Source of the DNA: Lineus longissimus
Lineage: Eukaryota; Nemertea; Pilidiophora; Heteronemertea; Lineidae
Reading direction: 5' to 3'
Assembly (NCBI RefSeq): GCF_910592395.1
Contig: NC_088308.1
Span: 24,691,501 to 24,755,500 of the forward strand
Length of the DNA stretch: 64,000 bases
Below the pieces are notes generated by a model. That model searched no databases and was not told where the DNA came from. It saw only the letters and a list, made by a program, of their open reading frames with translations. Made by a program: the position numbers and the translations under genes. Positions 21,001-34,067 of this stretch are shown here, one piece after another; the stretch's first letter is position 1; each line of letters begins with the position of its first letter.

Positions 21001-24000
21001 TGAATAAAGTATTCCAACATTCGCAAGCCTGAAAACTCATCTCATTCTTTGTTAAGTACATACCTGCTTGAAATATGTATTATATATGGCACAACAGAGT
21101 TGCGTGGTATGGGTCGTCGGCAGAAAACTGACTACCTCACGAACTTGGCCACATTTGAGCATAGCCAAGTAGTCGTTACTTCCAACTATGAAGGCGTTCT
21201 GAGGCGGGGGTTGTAGCCTACATGGGAAGAATCCATGCTCGGGAAGGCGACCCGTGAAACTGCTGGGGAACTTAAGTGTGACAGTCTGAAGGCAGCTATG
21301 TTCTTTTACGTCCCATACTTTTATTACCTGCGAATGAAATCGATAGTTTGAGAACTAATTCCTCAAATAAGCAATGTTCACCTTCAATACATAGGATATT
21401 TCCCTGCTACATGTATTCGTTATGAATGGAACGTCTTGCTCACTAGCGATGGAGTAATGTCATATCTTCTTGGATCTTGTCACTCCACGCACATTGCAAT
21501 CATCAGATGATAACAGACAACCATCAAGCGAACTTTCATTGTGTAACTCTTTCCATACTTTATCAATACCTTTATGGAAATGATGAAAAAATTAAACAAA
21601 CGAGACAAGTGAATTTGTTTGTTTTTGTTTTTCTTTATCTGAAAGGCTATCTCTGCTTCTCATTAAACCATTGAACCAACTTAATAATTATCTATGAGCT
21701 TACCCCGTCCCTCGAGTAGCTAAACACTTGAGCAAAAGGTTCGTGTATGACGACATCAATAACTCCCATCTGATGGCCAATCAGAATGGCCATTGGTTTG
21801 TTTGGCACATACGGGTTCCAGAGTCGTACTAAGTGATCTGCACTTCCGGTCACGAGGACATTCAGTTGTCTGTTGTAGTCGAAGGTTTCACATCCCTGCA
21901 AGATGGAAAAGGTTCATTGATCCTGACAATCATTACAAAACGTGCCAGGTATTTTTTCTTTCCGAAGTGTTGCAGACATGTTTACTTTGAGGCGACTACG
22001 ATTTATCGGAGTCTTTGGGACGAAAGCCTTAAAGCCATGAAATAGCATAGTTTATCAACACCGCGGCCGAATTTCTTTACCTTTGTCAGTTTGAATATAT
22101 AAGTTTTCTTCCTCCTGAGAACATCCCAAATGACCACGGAACTCTTTGGGCTAGATGTACAGCTAATGATGTGTTCATTGTCTGGCATGTACTGGACTTT
22201 CTTGATCACATCAGGGTGGACGTCGGGCACATATTCGTACAACATACACTTGGCGTGTTTATGGATGTCCTAGTGATAGGTAGGAAAGAGATGTCAGTAG
22301 CAGGCAGTTAGAGCTTACAAACGTAAGAAGTAAGAAAATTTGTTAGGTTTTGGTGTAAGAGTGATATTGATTCACCAGTTTGAGCACATTCTATCAAGAT
22401 GTTTTAACTGCACTTAAACGACAAACACAAAATACAAGAAGAATGTTCAAATTTGTATCCGTGTACGCCAAATTTTGTCCTCGGTTACACACGCTCCAGC
22501 ACACAGAAATCGATCGAAAGTTCTTGTTCTAGTTCAACTGACAATTAAATCGTTTCACCGTTCAAGACTCTACAATAGGATACTGAAGTCTGAAGTAGGA
22601 GCTAGGTTTTCAGCCGAGTCTCAAACATTAAATTTGGCAAGACACAGTGCCAATGGTGAGTGTATACTATGTACATCAGTCAAAACAGTCTAACCCACCT
22701 TTACAAATATTTTGAGTGTTCCATGAGTTTCCATGAAGGGTGTTTCAAAAAGTTGTGAAACAGGTCTGAAGAATGTAATAAGACTAATAGCACCGCAGTC
22801 GTCACCCCACATAAGGAACGAATCACCATTGGGATTCTGAAAGGGAGAATACATGTACATGAAATTATAGCCTTTGGTGCGTTTGGGGAGAACCAATCAA
22901 GGTTTTGTCAATAATGTAAGAATGCGACGATCAGTACTGAGATTGAAAAAGGTATCCAACTTTATCAAATATGAAAGTTAGTCTACCGATGCGAACACAG
23001 GGAGATGATGGACATGTGGTCCGTAACTATACAAGGATGAAAAAATGTGGTGAATTGCTAAGATTTCTCGTAGTTTGTTGTCTTACCTTTGTGTCATACC
23101 AATAGTCGAGGCAGTTTGGTACGTCTGGTAGAGCTGAAAGATGATGGATCTACATTACAGGGACCCCGCGAACTAATCTATTTTCTTTGAAATAAGTTAA
23201 TTTTACAGATGGATTCAACCCGTGTGTGGTAGTGGATGCACAAAATTCAGTGGGGAGGGGCTGCATGTCTTTGTAGCCAAATTCTTCGTCCACTGCAATT
23301 TCCCGTACCTGAGCGACAGAACACCAGAGGTCTAGGCCACAGTCGTATTCTTGTGAGGGTTTGATTAGATGTAAGTCATTCTAAGCCAAAAATAATTTCA
23401 AGAGGGCTTATATTTATTCCTTCACCGGGAGACTTACCATAAAGATGGAACTCCTCGAAGAAGTTTCCCGTGGCCGTCTCGTAGAACCTGATGTCCCTAC
23501 TGGTCGTGGCGATGGCCAGTTTATGGCAGTTTGGCATGAAGACGGCATCGGTCACCCACATCTTGAAGCGGCGCTTTTTCCCCATTGGGTCCTCGTCGTC
23601 CTGGACCATGGTGTAGTTGGACATCAAATAGAGGTGGTTGGCATCCCACACACATATTGCGCCCTCCTGAATTAATGAATAAGTTCACGTGACAAGGCTT
23701 TCTACCAATGACACCGGGCCATAACTGGGCAGCGGAGCGGCCAAACGCCCCAAAGGGTCACTGAATAAAACGTGTTTTCATGGCGAGTTTGGCTGATGTT
23801 CAGACTGACAGAGGCCAAAATGAGTGCTTTGCTCCCCCCTACCATGACCAAAACGTTTGCTACGGGCATTGATCTTCCAATGGCGACGTACCTAAAACCC
23901 ATCCTTATTAGTTACAGGCGTACAGAGAGCCTTGTCGGCTACATTAAACACTCGGCCAAATTTCCATGGAGACAATTTCCTCTAGCAAGGTTCTAATACC

Positions 24001-27000
24001 ACGGAAATGCGCTATAAAATTTTCTACTAATGATCTTCTAATAATTCTTGATTAATACTTACTTTACTGAGTGAAACATAACGCGTTGGGTTATCTATTG
24101 AGAGTATCTTTGTCGTTGTTTCTTGCTGGAAAAAAACACAAGAAGTGCTAATGGTGCAATTACAATAATTATATGGATGAAAATTGTTACTGTGTGCATG
24201 AGTTGAAATTGTCAAGGCAACATGTAGTCAGTGCACATACGCCAACACGCTTAGAAATATAGATTCTGGGGCTTCTGAAAAGGTTTTTCAGGCAAGCATA
24301 AATATGCATAACACGACTATTAGTTTTTTTGATAAAATGAAAAACCCCGATTGATTTTTGAGATTGTGAATTACCACTGAGGATTTTGTACAATCTCAAA
24401 AACTTCAGTAACGTATCAAGCCGTAAATAGTGTGTAACCAATGAATATCAATTTCTATTTACGCTATAACACTGTAACGTATCATTACTTATTCACAATT
24501 ATTATTGCAAGAATAGTTTTATTCATTATTTTCCGCGTCACTGCACATCATACTTGCAAGTCGCTCAAAAGGTTTTCTATTTGGCTTGTTTTCTACCAAG
24601 TTGGCCAGTGAGACGTACAACGGGGAGGATCGATACTCGATCGAGTTATGTTCCAACGAGTTAAAGACCAACTTATGTCACAGTATGCATATTGCAGGCC
24701 CAATGTGTAGAAAAAAAGATATCGACGCATATCATAGTTCTGTAATGGGTACCTGGCTGGTAAAAGAAAATTGCCCCTGACTTACCCTGTTGTGGATACT
24801 GTGTCGTATTTTTGGCTCAGATCTGAAAGGGAGCTCCTTTTTCGTCCGCATGTAGTCATTTTCCCGGTATTGTAGCAGCATGTAGGTACAAAACTCCCCC
24901 CAGTCGACGTAACCATCTCCCGACGTATCGAGCTGTAAAATTCAATTTAACATCCCTTATACGTGGAATAAACTTGCCGGAGTTGGCAAACAACCTTGGT
25001 TAAGAAAGGATCGAAATGAAGAAAATTGTTTCCAGGCTTCAGTGAGAATATTTATCATGGAAATGCAAAGAGCAGAAACATAATTCTGGCCACCAAAGTA
25101 TCAAACTCAGTAAAAAAGATGCGTTGAGTTAATTTCATTCACGTTACTTTGTGGGGGTGTGTGGGGGGGGGGGGAGTAATGTGGTATCGATCAACTAAGA
25201 CTGAAAGCTTTTGAAAAACTATATCTGTATGGCATTCCACGCTTGCTGCCAGTTGCCTCTCATTAAAACCATTTGTCATACCTTGGAAAATAGTTTATCC
25301 AACTGGTCATTGAAGTCATCGGTGCCTAAAACCTTTGCAATGGTCAGTCGAAATTCGTCGACGTTAAGACAGCCTGGTTCTCGTACCACTCGCCTGTAGT
25401 GTGGTATGCTCTCATCTGGTGCAGGGATCTCAAAGTTCTCGAAGAGATCCTCGAGTTTCTTGAGGTGGTGCAGCTTTAGCTGTTCCTCCAGGCGAAGGTT
25501 GACGCCATCGCGGTCGAAGCTGAATGATAAGATTAGTACGATGATTGCTGGGGTTATACATGTAATAGAAGATGACTTAACACAGAAATTGAGTTACCAT
25601 GGTTATGGTGAAGTCGACGCGAACAGTGTTACGTCATCTACCGTAGACTGAGGCCTTCCAGTTTCGAATCGCCGCTGTAAATTAGCTAATACTTCGTTAA
25701 TATCTGCTGAAATCAATTATTAAAGGCGGATATGTTGCTAAACTGTATTACTGACCTGAAATCGAAAAGAATTGAAAGAGCACGTTCAAGAGCTTCTTCC
25801 ATCCCTAAAATACTATCCTTTCGTCAAATACCATAAGTTATTCGACTTGGTCCTATTAGAAACAATGCTTTTCAATGAATTACTTCTAAATCCAGAGCAA
25901 ATTAACATCAGAAAACCTTCAAATGTTCACAAGTCTCTCTTTCTCAGTAACACACGTTCAGGATGCAAGCCATTCTGACATCCACTCGGCAGATATAAAT
26001 CAAAACTGACCCACCAGACGTAGCCAACACATTGCATTAAAAGCTCCATTAATGGACCTAGCAATAGACCTTTATGTTGAATTCACGGTAATGGACCAAG
26101 AGTGTGGTTTATTTCAGAGTTCTTCCGACTAATATTGAGTATCTGACAAAACGTGATATTTGCGTTATTGAGGTTATGAATCTATCGAGTTGTGCTTTGA
26201 AAACCTGCAGCCTTGACCCATCGATTATCAAATTGTTATACATGTAAATAAATTGCGGATAGCACTTTTTCAAAGCATCGACAGGCGTTCCCCATATTTA
26301 TTATGTCATTACAAGTGAGATGTCTACTTCTAAGCGTTTCTGATTTCCTGCAATTCCAATTGAGTGGTGCGGTATCCTAAAAAAATAAACGTTATACAGG
26401 CTTACAAGGAACGCTGAGTGGGACTGGATAAGATTTCTCAAGAAATATCTTACCGCTTCCGAAATTTCAGAATATTGGTCAACAGCTTCCCGATCCCAAG
26501 TCCGGCATAGTCTATGCTTATACCACGGGCTGTCCCACGTCTTGCGTAATGATTCAACATCCTAGAATCTTCCCCTTAGAACATTTTACTCCGGAAATAT
26601 ATGAAAAGAGGCCTTGAGATGGCCAAGATATGGCTATGTTGTAGCAATTTGGCCTGAACTTGGATATCTTTAAAAGATATCTTCAAAAAAACCCGCTAGA
26701 AGTAAGCATATACACTGTAATGACGGAGTACATGGTTTAGCTGTGCACCTCATGTCGAGTGACTTAAAATAGTTGTCCTGGTATCATATGATTTGGTGTC
26801 ATACCGTGTATAATGGGTTATCTCCGGATTAATAAGATATTTTGGAAATCTTTGTTATACCTTATAATCCCAAACGATATTATTAGGCAGACATGGCGTA
26901 ACTGTCTTAGTCAATAGAAAGTTCAAACTAGACAATATAATATTTGTTGTTGCTAAAATACAGGATCAACTTGATGCAAAATGCTTCACAGAAGATAAAC

Positions 27001-29896
27001 TGCCTATTTACGGTCAAACAATCTTCAATTGAATCTTATGAGAGCAAACTATCCAAATGAGCCAACAGCCTACCTCTTTAGCCACTGGGCTATCACCGTG
27101 AATTTCTTCTTTTCCGCCATTCCCTATCGTGTTCAGGTTATTTTCGGAATCGATATATATATTCAGTAGAATAGCACAATTTTTTTGAGTTTATGGTCCG
27201 TACAAGGGTAGCCATCCTGTTCTTGTTATCCTCGAATTTGGTGGCGTATTTATGTCGTTCCCCTGCCTGACCAAAAGCCTTTGTTCCTTTGAACAATGGA
27301 CCGGTGCAAAGAACCTGACCTTGGTAAGTGATGCTCAGAAAGTTACGGAGTAAGGTACACACAAACTTGCGTGTCTAATTGTGTTACACCAGTCACATAT
27401 GATTATTTAATATCGAACACTGATGAGATCACGCAAGAAACAAATTACATTTATACGTAAGGAGAGCCACGACAATAGTTACAAAATGAGTATTTTTGTA
27501 ACCACGATTTTGTGTCATCACGTATCCAGGCAACGAAATTAACTAAGAGTGATGGATGCAAAATTATTGACAGTGATTAGAGTTCCGGGTTACTGAGTTG
27601 CTGTTTATAAATGCATATTGCATCGTTTTACATGTAGTTGGTGATCTGGTATCCAACTAAAAGCAACAACAAGTTATAAGAACTATTCTAATTAGGATCT
27701 GGTTACACATATGTTACATAGTTATGAGAAGATGCCATAGCATTTACGGTAACCGTTTCGCAATGTCATATTCCTCCCAGCGTTTTAGTTATGATGGTGT
27801 TGATAAAACGTATTCCTTTGCGTCTTAGATGGTCATACGACTACGTGACAACCTAGTAAATTTTCCAATAATGATGGCGATATCCAAACTTCACTTTTCG
27901 ACAGAAACTGTAAAGACTTGTTCAGGCATATGCGTACATGAACAATCTCTGAAGAATCCAAATCAAGAAAAAAAGGGAATATTGGGTCCAAATTGAGAAT
28001 TTTTTGAGAGTATATCAAAACGACGAAGTTGAATGAACGTCTCGAACTCAAGTATTGCGGCTCGACCAGCACTACCAGGCTACATCCACCAAGAACATTT
28101 GCAAACCTTTGTATGCACAATATTTGACAAATTTACTTTTTCTACTTAATTAACCCGACTTGTTCAAAGTGGGTAAACATATCCTTTATTATCAAAACCA
28201 AAATCATTACACAATTCAATTATGTTCAGAAAACGCTTTATGTGCGCAATGTTATTCTGGTGTCATAAGGTTGATGTTGTCGCGATTATCAAAAGTCAAC
28301 AAGTTAACATTGTTGGTTATTGATATGGTTGACATGGTTTTGTGGTTAGAATGTTTGTACTTCACTAATTGACGAACTGACAATTATCTGGGAAAGAACA
28401 ATAAGTTTACTAATAAACTTAGACTAACTATCTGACTTAGCTGGCTATATTTTTATTCGATTGATTTTAAATTGTTAGTACATGTACATAAATCAATGCA
28501 CTGGTAGAATATTATTGCGCGGCGTTTCTTGCATTTTGACGGAGAATGGGCTGACATAAAGCACCTGCAACCAAGACGTTCAGACCGATTATTTTTTATA
28601 TAATTGTATCATCGTTAGATCCATTACAAATATGGTGGGTGCTTTTACGGAAGGTTCTTATGATGCCGCTTACAAACATGACGTTTTTGTCCAGCTCTTG
28701 ACCTACAAAGATATTTTGGGGTTTTAGATATACATTTTGACAGGACAACTTTCAAAAGTGAATCTTTGGCGGATATGGTACTTAAGGTAAAGTCATTCGA
28801 CAATGACAGGCAGTTTGACAACACACAATCATTGACCCAGTTTTCAAACATTCCTCGGACTGAATGTTTGAGAGTATTCTATATGCAATGCTACCGAATT
28901 ACAAATTTTGAATCATCGCGATCTATTGCTTTAGAAGTGCCTTCATGCCTGCAATTTGCTTTTAGCGGTCACCAAGCGCGCACAAATTAGAGAAAGTTTG
29001 TTGTGCTTGTGAGCCTTTATGGCAAACGAATTGCTTAAGCAAGAAACACAGTTTTTTGAGGATGACAGTATGTTCCGAAATTAAAGATGAGCAGAACTTT
29101 GACCACTTCCTGACGTGATCGGCCAAGTCAAATTGGTACTATCTTTCGGAACACTCAGCAGTTCTTGACAACAGTGCATATAACTGTAGAAACATGTGTC
29201 ATGTTTACCTTTTCATATTTGCTTAACACGAATTACAAAGGGCAATCTGGACTAAATCGCAGACTGATTGTTCAGTTTTGGAAATATTTGTAAACTGTAA
29301 ACATAAAAAGTTAGCTGTCGTGTATTCAAACCTTTAGTGCAGATAAAAAATATCAGCATTTTATTTGGCCTTTATCTAATTCGAAACTTTTTCTGCCATT
29401 TTGGTCACTAGGTTGTGTATATAAATATATCTTTCTAGCGCAGGTGATTTCTTTAAAAAATGCCACGCCTGCTACTGGTAGATATTAAGAACTGTTGTTA
29501 CACTGCCAGTGCACTTGGAATTTAGAAAGCGAATAAATATTGGCAATGCACTGCAAGAAGTTCAGAATAGCTCATTTCTCACTCAAAATGGGAAATATGC
29601 CTTATTGTGGTCGGTTGGTTGATATGTCTCTCACCAATGGAAATGGAAAGGGAATAGAAAAGATGTCTTCATATTATAAAAAAAATTGAAATACAAAGTT
29701 TTTCTATTTACCTTGTCTTCGTCTCCTCCCTATCATGTGCCCAGCTCATATTCTTGGTGCCAATTTTAGTTATGTTTGCTATCCCATATCCTGAGGAGAG
29801 ATCCTCATTGGGTCTCTTGTTGAAATTCCCTTTCATTTTGATAGAATGACGACTTTGTCTTTCGTCTCTAAGAGATTCCCTTCGCAAATGAGGCAT
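15032..29896 (-). CDS. EF-hand and WD40-repeat protein, 23 exons (WDR49/WDR64/WDY-like)
   Basis: Minus-strand gene with every splice phase consistent, coding for about 1,254 residues. Exons 5' to 3': 29896-29712, 26561-26454, 25519-25282, 24932-24786, 24125-24063, 23666-23438, 23133-23087, 22836-22699, 22269-22081, 21895-21704, 21327-21064, 20721-20557, 20395-20243, 19917-19733, 19398-19288, 19033-18748, 18538-18368, 18194-18119, 17832-17791, 17347-17157, 16653-16492, 15857-15708, 15304-15032. Domains: a basic N-terminus, an EF-hand loop at about residues 179-190, then some 11-12 WD40 strands (ICVWDANHLY, VVIWDVLRRK, VRLWNPYVPN, IKVWDVKEHS, IAVWDIETG, ARLWNLKGH and others), an acidic linker at about 997-1060 and a basic tail. 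EF-hand plus two likely propellers matches the WDR49/WDR64/WDY-like group, presumed scaffolds. The start at 29896 is the first ATG after an in-frame stop; more 5' exons are possible. Confidence 0.9.
17157..17347 (-). other. Acidic low-complexity linker exon of the WD40 gene
   Basis: One exon encodes about 64 residues rich in Glu and Asp (for example EEGEEEEETGG), flanked by short exons. It separates the last WD40 strand from the C-terminal basic part. Predicted disordered; no motif recognised. Confidence 0.75.
24786..25519 (-). other. EF-hand region of the WD40 gene (two exons)
   Basis: Exon 25519-25282 holds a helical Leu/Lys/Glu-rich stretch followed by NVDEFRLTIAK and DQLDKLFSK. Exon 24932-24786 opens with LDTSGDGYVDWGEF. 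The twelve-residue loop has D, S, D, Y, D and E at coordinating positions 1, 3, 5, 7, 9 and 12, a canonical calcium-binding loop. The preceding FDRDG stretch may be a partial partner hand but lacks a full loop. Calcium binding is therefore predicted at one site. Confidence 0.8.
25163..25174 (+). repeat. Homopolymer of 12 G with neighbouring G runs
   Basis: GTGGGGGTGTG followed by 12 G, in an intron of the WD40 gene. A simple repeat with G-quadruplex potential on the plus (non-template-gene) strand. Confidence 0.85.
26562..29711. other. Long first intron of the WD40 gene
   Basis: A 3.1-kb intron between the first two exons, whose phases join directly (phase 2). Short reading frames inside, including one at 27138-27362, have no acceptor that fits the gene, so I annotate none as coding. 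Confidence 0.6.
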
Positions 29897-30213
29897 GATA
29901 CTTTGTTTAGGTCACTTTCACTTGTAGGTTAACCAATGGTTTTGTGCAACAGCCCAGGCGGTCAAATTTCTTTTACTTTGGCTTTGAAAGCTAACTGATA
30001 AACCCAACAGTTTAGTCTTCACGGGTTCCTTTTGCGGACGACACCAAATGTTTAGTTTTTATCCTCTGACACAATCGATTTCTAAACGTATATCAAATCG
30101 ATTGTTAATGTTTTCGTGGCCACCGCTGTGACTGTTTACGCTCCTCCTAGTTCGTACTCCAATCACCTCTTCTCGACTGGAGTCAAAGACCACGTAGGGC
30201 TTAACGTGTAAAC

Positions 30214-30477
30214 ATGTCAAACGACCCGAAAACCTCAAGCACTCCGAACAGAAGACATCCTTTAAAGCAGTTATGCCCATTGAGGGAAACATGTTTTTTC
30301 AAACTGAAGAGATCATTGGTCCGCCAAGTGCAGGTAACGTCAATTAATAGCAACTTTCACAAAAGGAGACCGCATTACATCGATCATAAATCATCCATAA
30401 CAGTTCAAACTCCTTTGAAGAGAAGTGCCGACACGACTTTCCCTTCTGCATACCAAAATAATGGTTTCACTGAGTAA
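30214..30477 (+). CDS. Possible small plus-strand ORF, unknown
   Basis: An 87-codon frame rich in Ser, Thr, Arg and Lys, starting MSNDPKTSSTP. AATAAA follows only 16 nt after the stop (30493-30498). It lies about 0.3 kb upstream of the WD40 gene start, in divergent orientation. A donor-like CAG|GTAACG inside it could alternatively make it a first exon. No domain is recognised and length alone does not exclude chance. Confidence 0.22.
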   Translation: MSNDPKTSSTPNRRHPLKQLCPLRETCFFKLKRSLVRQVQVTSINSNFHKRRPHYIDHKSSITVQTPLKRSADTTFPSAYQNNGFTE

Positions 30478-32589
30478 TGTATACCGTTGTCAAATAAAAA
30501 TGACTTATAGCCGACGGATTTGCATATTGAGACCTGTTCAGATCATTTTCCAGTAAGAGTGTATATAAGGAAAAGCAAGAGTCAATACCATCTCAGGTTA
30601 TGAAATCAAACTCAGCAACTCATTGCAACATTGTGTAACAAGATTACTTTCAGTAGTCTGTCTCGGTATCCATAACCACCAGACCACTACCAGAAAAAAA
30701 AGATAAAATGTTATAATAAAAAAACGATAATCAACCGTTGAAATGTCTTCCTTTCGTGATATTTGATGCGTATTTTATGATCCATTCATATGAAATTTCC
30801 TTGTCAGCCACTCTATCTATCGTCCTAGTGTAGATCAATAGTCAGTAGTTTCCTAATCAGCTATGTTGACTACAATTGCAGATTTATACTCATAGACAGT
30901 GATTAGGCCTAGTCGAAACAAAAAAAACCCGAATGCATGCCTATCATTTCCGCCACGGAGAGTACAATTCTATCCGTGCTTGACTAGACACTAATCTTTC
31001 TTGTCCCAAGAGGCTTCTTTGCTTAAGATTTGTTCAGCATATACGTGTACCGAGGACGCGAAATAGGGAGTCTCCAAATCATGAATCTATCAAATCTACC
31101 TGTTCTAATCATGGTACATACCTCAGCTTTCTTGGTGAGGTCATCGTAAAGAGTTATCATCGCCAAAAGGCCAAGAGAATATCACTTGATCACTTGGAAA
31201 GGCCAAAGAATTTGTGGTACCGATTTTGGGATATTCAGATACGGAGATAAAACAAAACTATGTCCTTTGTAAGAAATATGAATAAACTAGACGTGGTTTC
31301 CAATATCGTGGTACGTTAGTTACTGCCCCCGGGCCAGGATAATATCACGACAGTGTTGGTTCAATAAGGGAACAATGTGGCATCAAGATAATCCCTGTTT
31401 TCATTGTCGACCATCAGCAATATCTTATTGTACAGTCAGTCGTGTATCAACAGAGCCGAAAGACTGGGAGATTATCATACCAAGCAATAGGCCTGATAAT
31501 ATCAACAACCGAACACTTAAATAGATATATTGCTAGTTCAAGTTCGCCCGATAGTTCATCTTGTATTACGCGTCCTTTTTAATTGCAAAATTACGTTGAG
31601 AAAAAATTGCGGTCCATTAATTGACTATAGATATTTACAGATTTCGTAAAGAAAATTGCCGATTTCTTTGAATCGGCACGAAAGTACGAACATTGAGAAC
31701 AATGAAGTATTGATATTTGTCAGTTTATACTAATAAAAACAACTCAAATACACTCAACTACATACAAATGGAAACTTAAGATAGCACCGCATCATTCAAC
31801 TGCCAAACAATCAAACAATTATCATAACAACTTAACACGTTTCAACATCTAATTGTATGATCTTACGTTCTGATATTAGCCATAGTGCTGTACAGAAGTT
31901 TCCACAGGCCCTGTTCCTCCGCACTTGCATCGGCACGCGCAACGTTCCTGGCCGTTTGTCCTGGAGGATGCACATTTTTGCTAAGAACCTTTTTGCGCAC
32001 TTTGAAAACCCTCATCTTATTCTAAAAAGCTTTCAAAAGACTTGTGTTCCTTGTTAAAAATATCAAACCGATTGGTACGAATATATTCCTAGTTTAGTTC
32101 ACTATTCCCACATAATCGCCTAACTCCCGGGAAGGTCGACCCTCACAGTTACACTAAGGTATACTCCGGGGTTCTGTACCCTATCGTTGCTATGATAGAA
32201 GTCTGGTTCAATGATGTTGGATAACCTCAGGTTGGCACAGTGAGCATTGCAAAAATGTCTTTAATTATTAGTTATGTTTACATGTGAATATAAAATTAGG
32301 TCTGCGGTTGTATATTCAACAGGTGGAAATTCAACTTGTTAATTATTGCTTAGTTCGAGCGTAATCCAATTATGCAAACCAACGGTAAAAAAATGTTTAT
32401 TCATCACATTCCAATCAAAAGACAAAGTTTGATTAAAATGTAGATCTCTGTGATAACCAAGGATATTGCATAAAGAACAGGAGCAATTATATCTTGCAGC
32501 CATCTGCATATAAGTCCGTATCTGATGACATCTTGGGAAGCTAAAACAGAAATGTGGGCTGTTCGTAGCCATGAGTTGAAACATCTTAC

Positions 32590-32669
32590 CTTGTTTCTAT
32601 TTTCTGCCCTCCGATATTCTCGAAGCTTTTTCGCCTGTTTCCAAACATTGCGTGCCCTGATGGACCATT
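32590..32669 (-). CDS. Coding-like exon, possibly 5' of the WD40 gene
   Basis: Minus-strand exon bounded by TTTCAG|AATGG and AACAAG|GTAAGA. It encodes WSIRARNVWKQAKKLREY followed by more basic residues, a charged helix. It joins in phase to the exon at 33944-34067. It ends in phase 0, which does not fit the first WD40 exon (preceded by an in-frame stop), so a linking exon is missing or it belongs to another transcript. Confidence 0.45.
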
Positions 32670-33943
32670 CTGAAAGGCAAGTTTATAACTAAATAAGTGT
32701 TTCTTAGGTGTTTCTTTTATACCTGAACCATGGGTGGAAGCTTATGTTTCTTGCAAGGTATCCATTTTGAATGCGTTGACAACCTACAAAGAACGAGTAT
32801 TGACGGCGGCTCACCTGTTTTATAAGGGGCATATTTGATCCAGAATCTAGCAGTGCGAGTAAAATCTCTGTGGCGGGTTATTTCACACCCATGGTAAGGT
32901 TCGTGTTATGACTTCGAAACGAAACGAAATAAGGGCCAATGATTTTGCTATTCAAAAATCAATACATAGGATACTGACCAATGTATGTGACACCAGACGT
33001 CTAAAATATAGGGCTTCCCAAAACAGATGAAAAAATCAAACAAAGTGAGGATAAGACATTGGTAAAATAAAAGCCCTTAAAGAACCGTTAAGCAAATTCT
33101 AAGGAAAATACGTATTCATTGTTTAATGTTCTACTCTGAAATGTTTATGTTAAAATAAATCTGGTACCTACCCTTTAAAAGCACTTATATATATATTTTG
33201 TCAGCGCATATAAAGTTTAAACTAACTATTCCTAGATGGTAATGCCACAGGAGCGAGAGACTCTCAAAATCCAAAACAAACTTTCAGCAGTGTCAACAAA
33301 TGCAAGTCAATTCTTAAGCAATTTATTCGCTTTCACCATCATGATTTTATGCATTAACGACTCTCAAAGATTCCTTACAGTACACGAGAAAGTGCCAATG
33401 AAAGTATTCAAGTTTTTATAAGAACCGCCCCTATCGTGCCAGTGTCAATGTTATTATCTTTCATTGAAAATGAATAATTATTCCGAACTGACATACTGTA
33501 CTCACACTTATTTATCAAAAGCTTTTTCAATGACCTATGGCACAAAGGTAAGTTTAATATCTTGGGGTCATCTTATTTCTGGCGTACACACATCAGACCA
33601 GATAGACTCTCAATCATTCATACAGCCTATATCTTTCCTTTCAATAATTACACAAAGAGTGCCCCCATTTCATCCATTAGTTTTCTTAACGAAAATGTAC
33701 TATGTCTTGCGAACCCTATTGCAAAAGTGGTGAAACAAGACTTTTGGACTCGCTTTGCTCGGTGACATGGTGGAGCAGAGACACCTAGCGAAAAGCTCAA
33801 AATATCCAGGTGTCATCACCTCGAGTGTCAGGGGTTAATGTTTGCTTGGCCGGAGATCAGAGCATTTTTCATTAAATATCAACGCGTGTGGATCAAACAA
33901 TGATGATGTGTATTTGTGATGAAGCAGGTTTCAAAAAACGTAC

Positions 33944-34067
33944 CTTGGTGTTGGTATTCCGGTTCCGCCATGCTGATGTACTCAGGAGACTGTTGGCGCC
34001 GCTGCTTCGCCTTGGAAGGGCTGTCAAGCTCCTTGGTAGGCCGAGCCCAACACTCGTTCGCCGGGAA
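33944..34067 (-). CDS. Coding-like exon upstream of 32.6-kb exon
   Basis: Bounded by a pyrimidine-rich acceptor (CCTTTCTACATGCAG) and the donor CCAAG|GTACGT. Encodes about 41 residues including ANECWARPTKELDSPSKAKQ and ending EYQHQ. Translation could begin at the ATG inside the acceptor region or come from a further upstream exon. Phase 1 at its end fits the 32.6-kb exon exactly. No domain recognised; with that exon it could be an N-terminus of the WD40 gene or a separate small gene. Confidence 0.45.

Noticed and set aside
26454-26561. Alternative reading frame (DVESLRKTWDSPW...) of the second WD40 exon
   Set aside because: Would need phase 0 on both sides; neighbouring exons require phase 2, so it is a shadow.
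27138-27362. 74-codon minus-strand frame in the first WD40 intron
   Set aside because: The phases of the flanking exons already join, and no acceptor fits this frame.
31122-31160. Possible 13-codon start exon (MITLYDDLTKKAE) with GTATGT donor, minus strand
   Set aside because: Too short, and its phase does not connect to the flanking exons.
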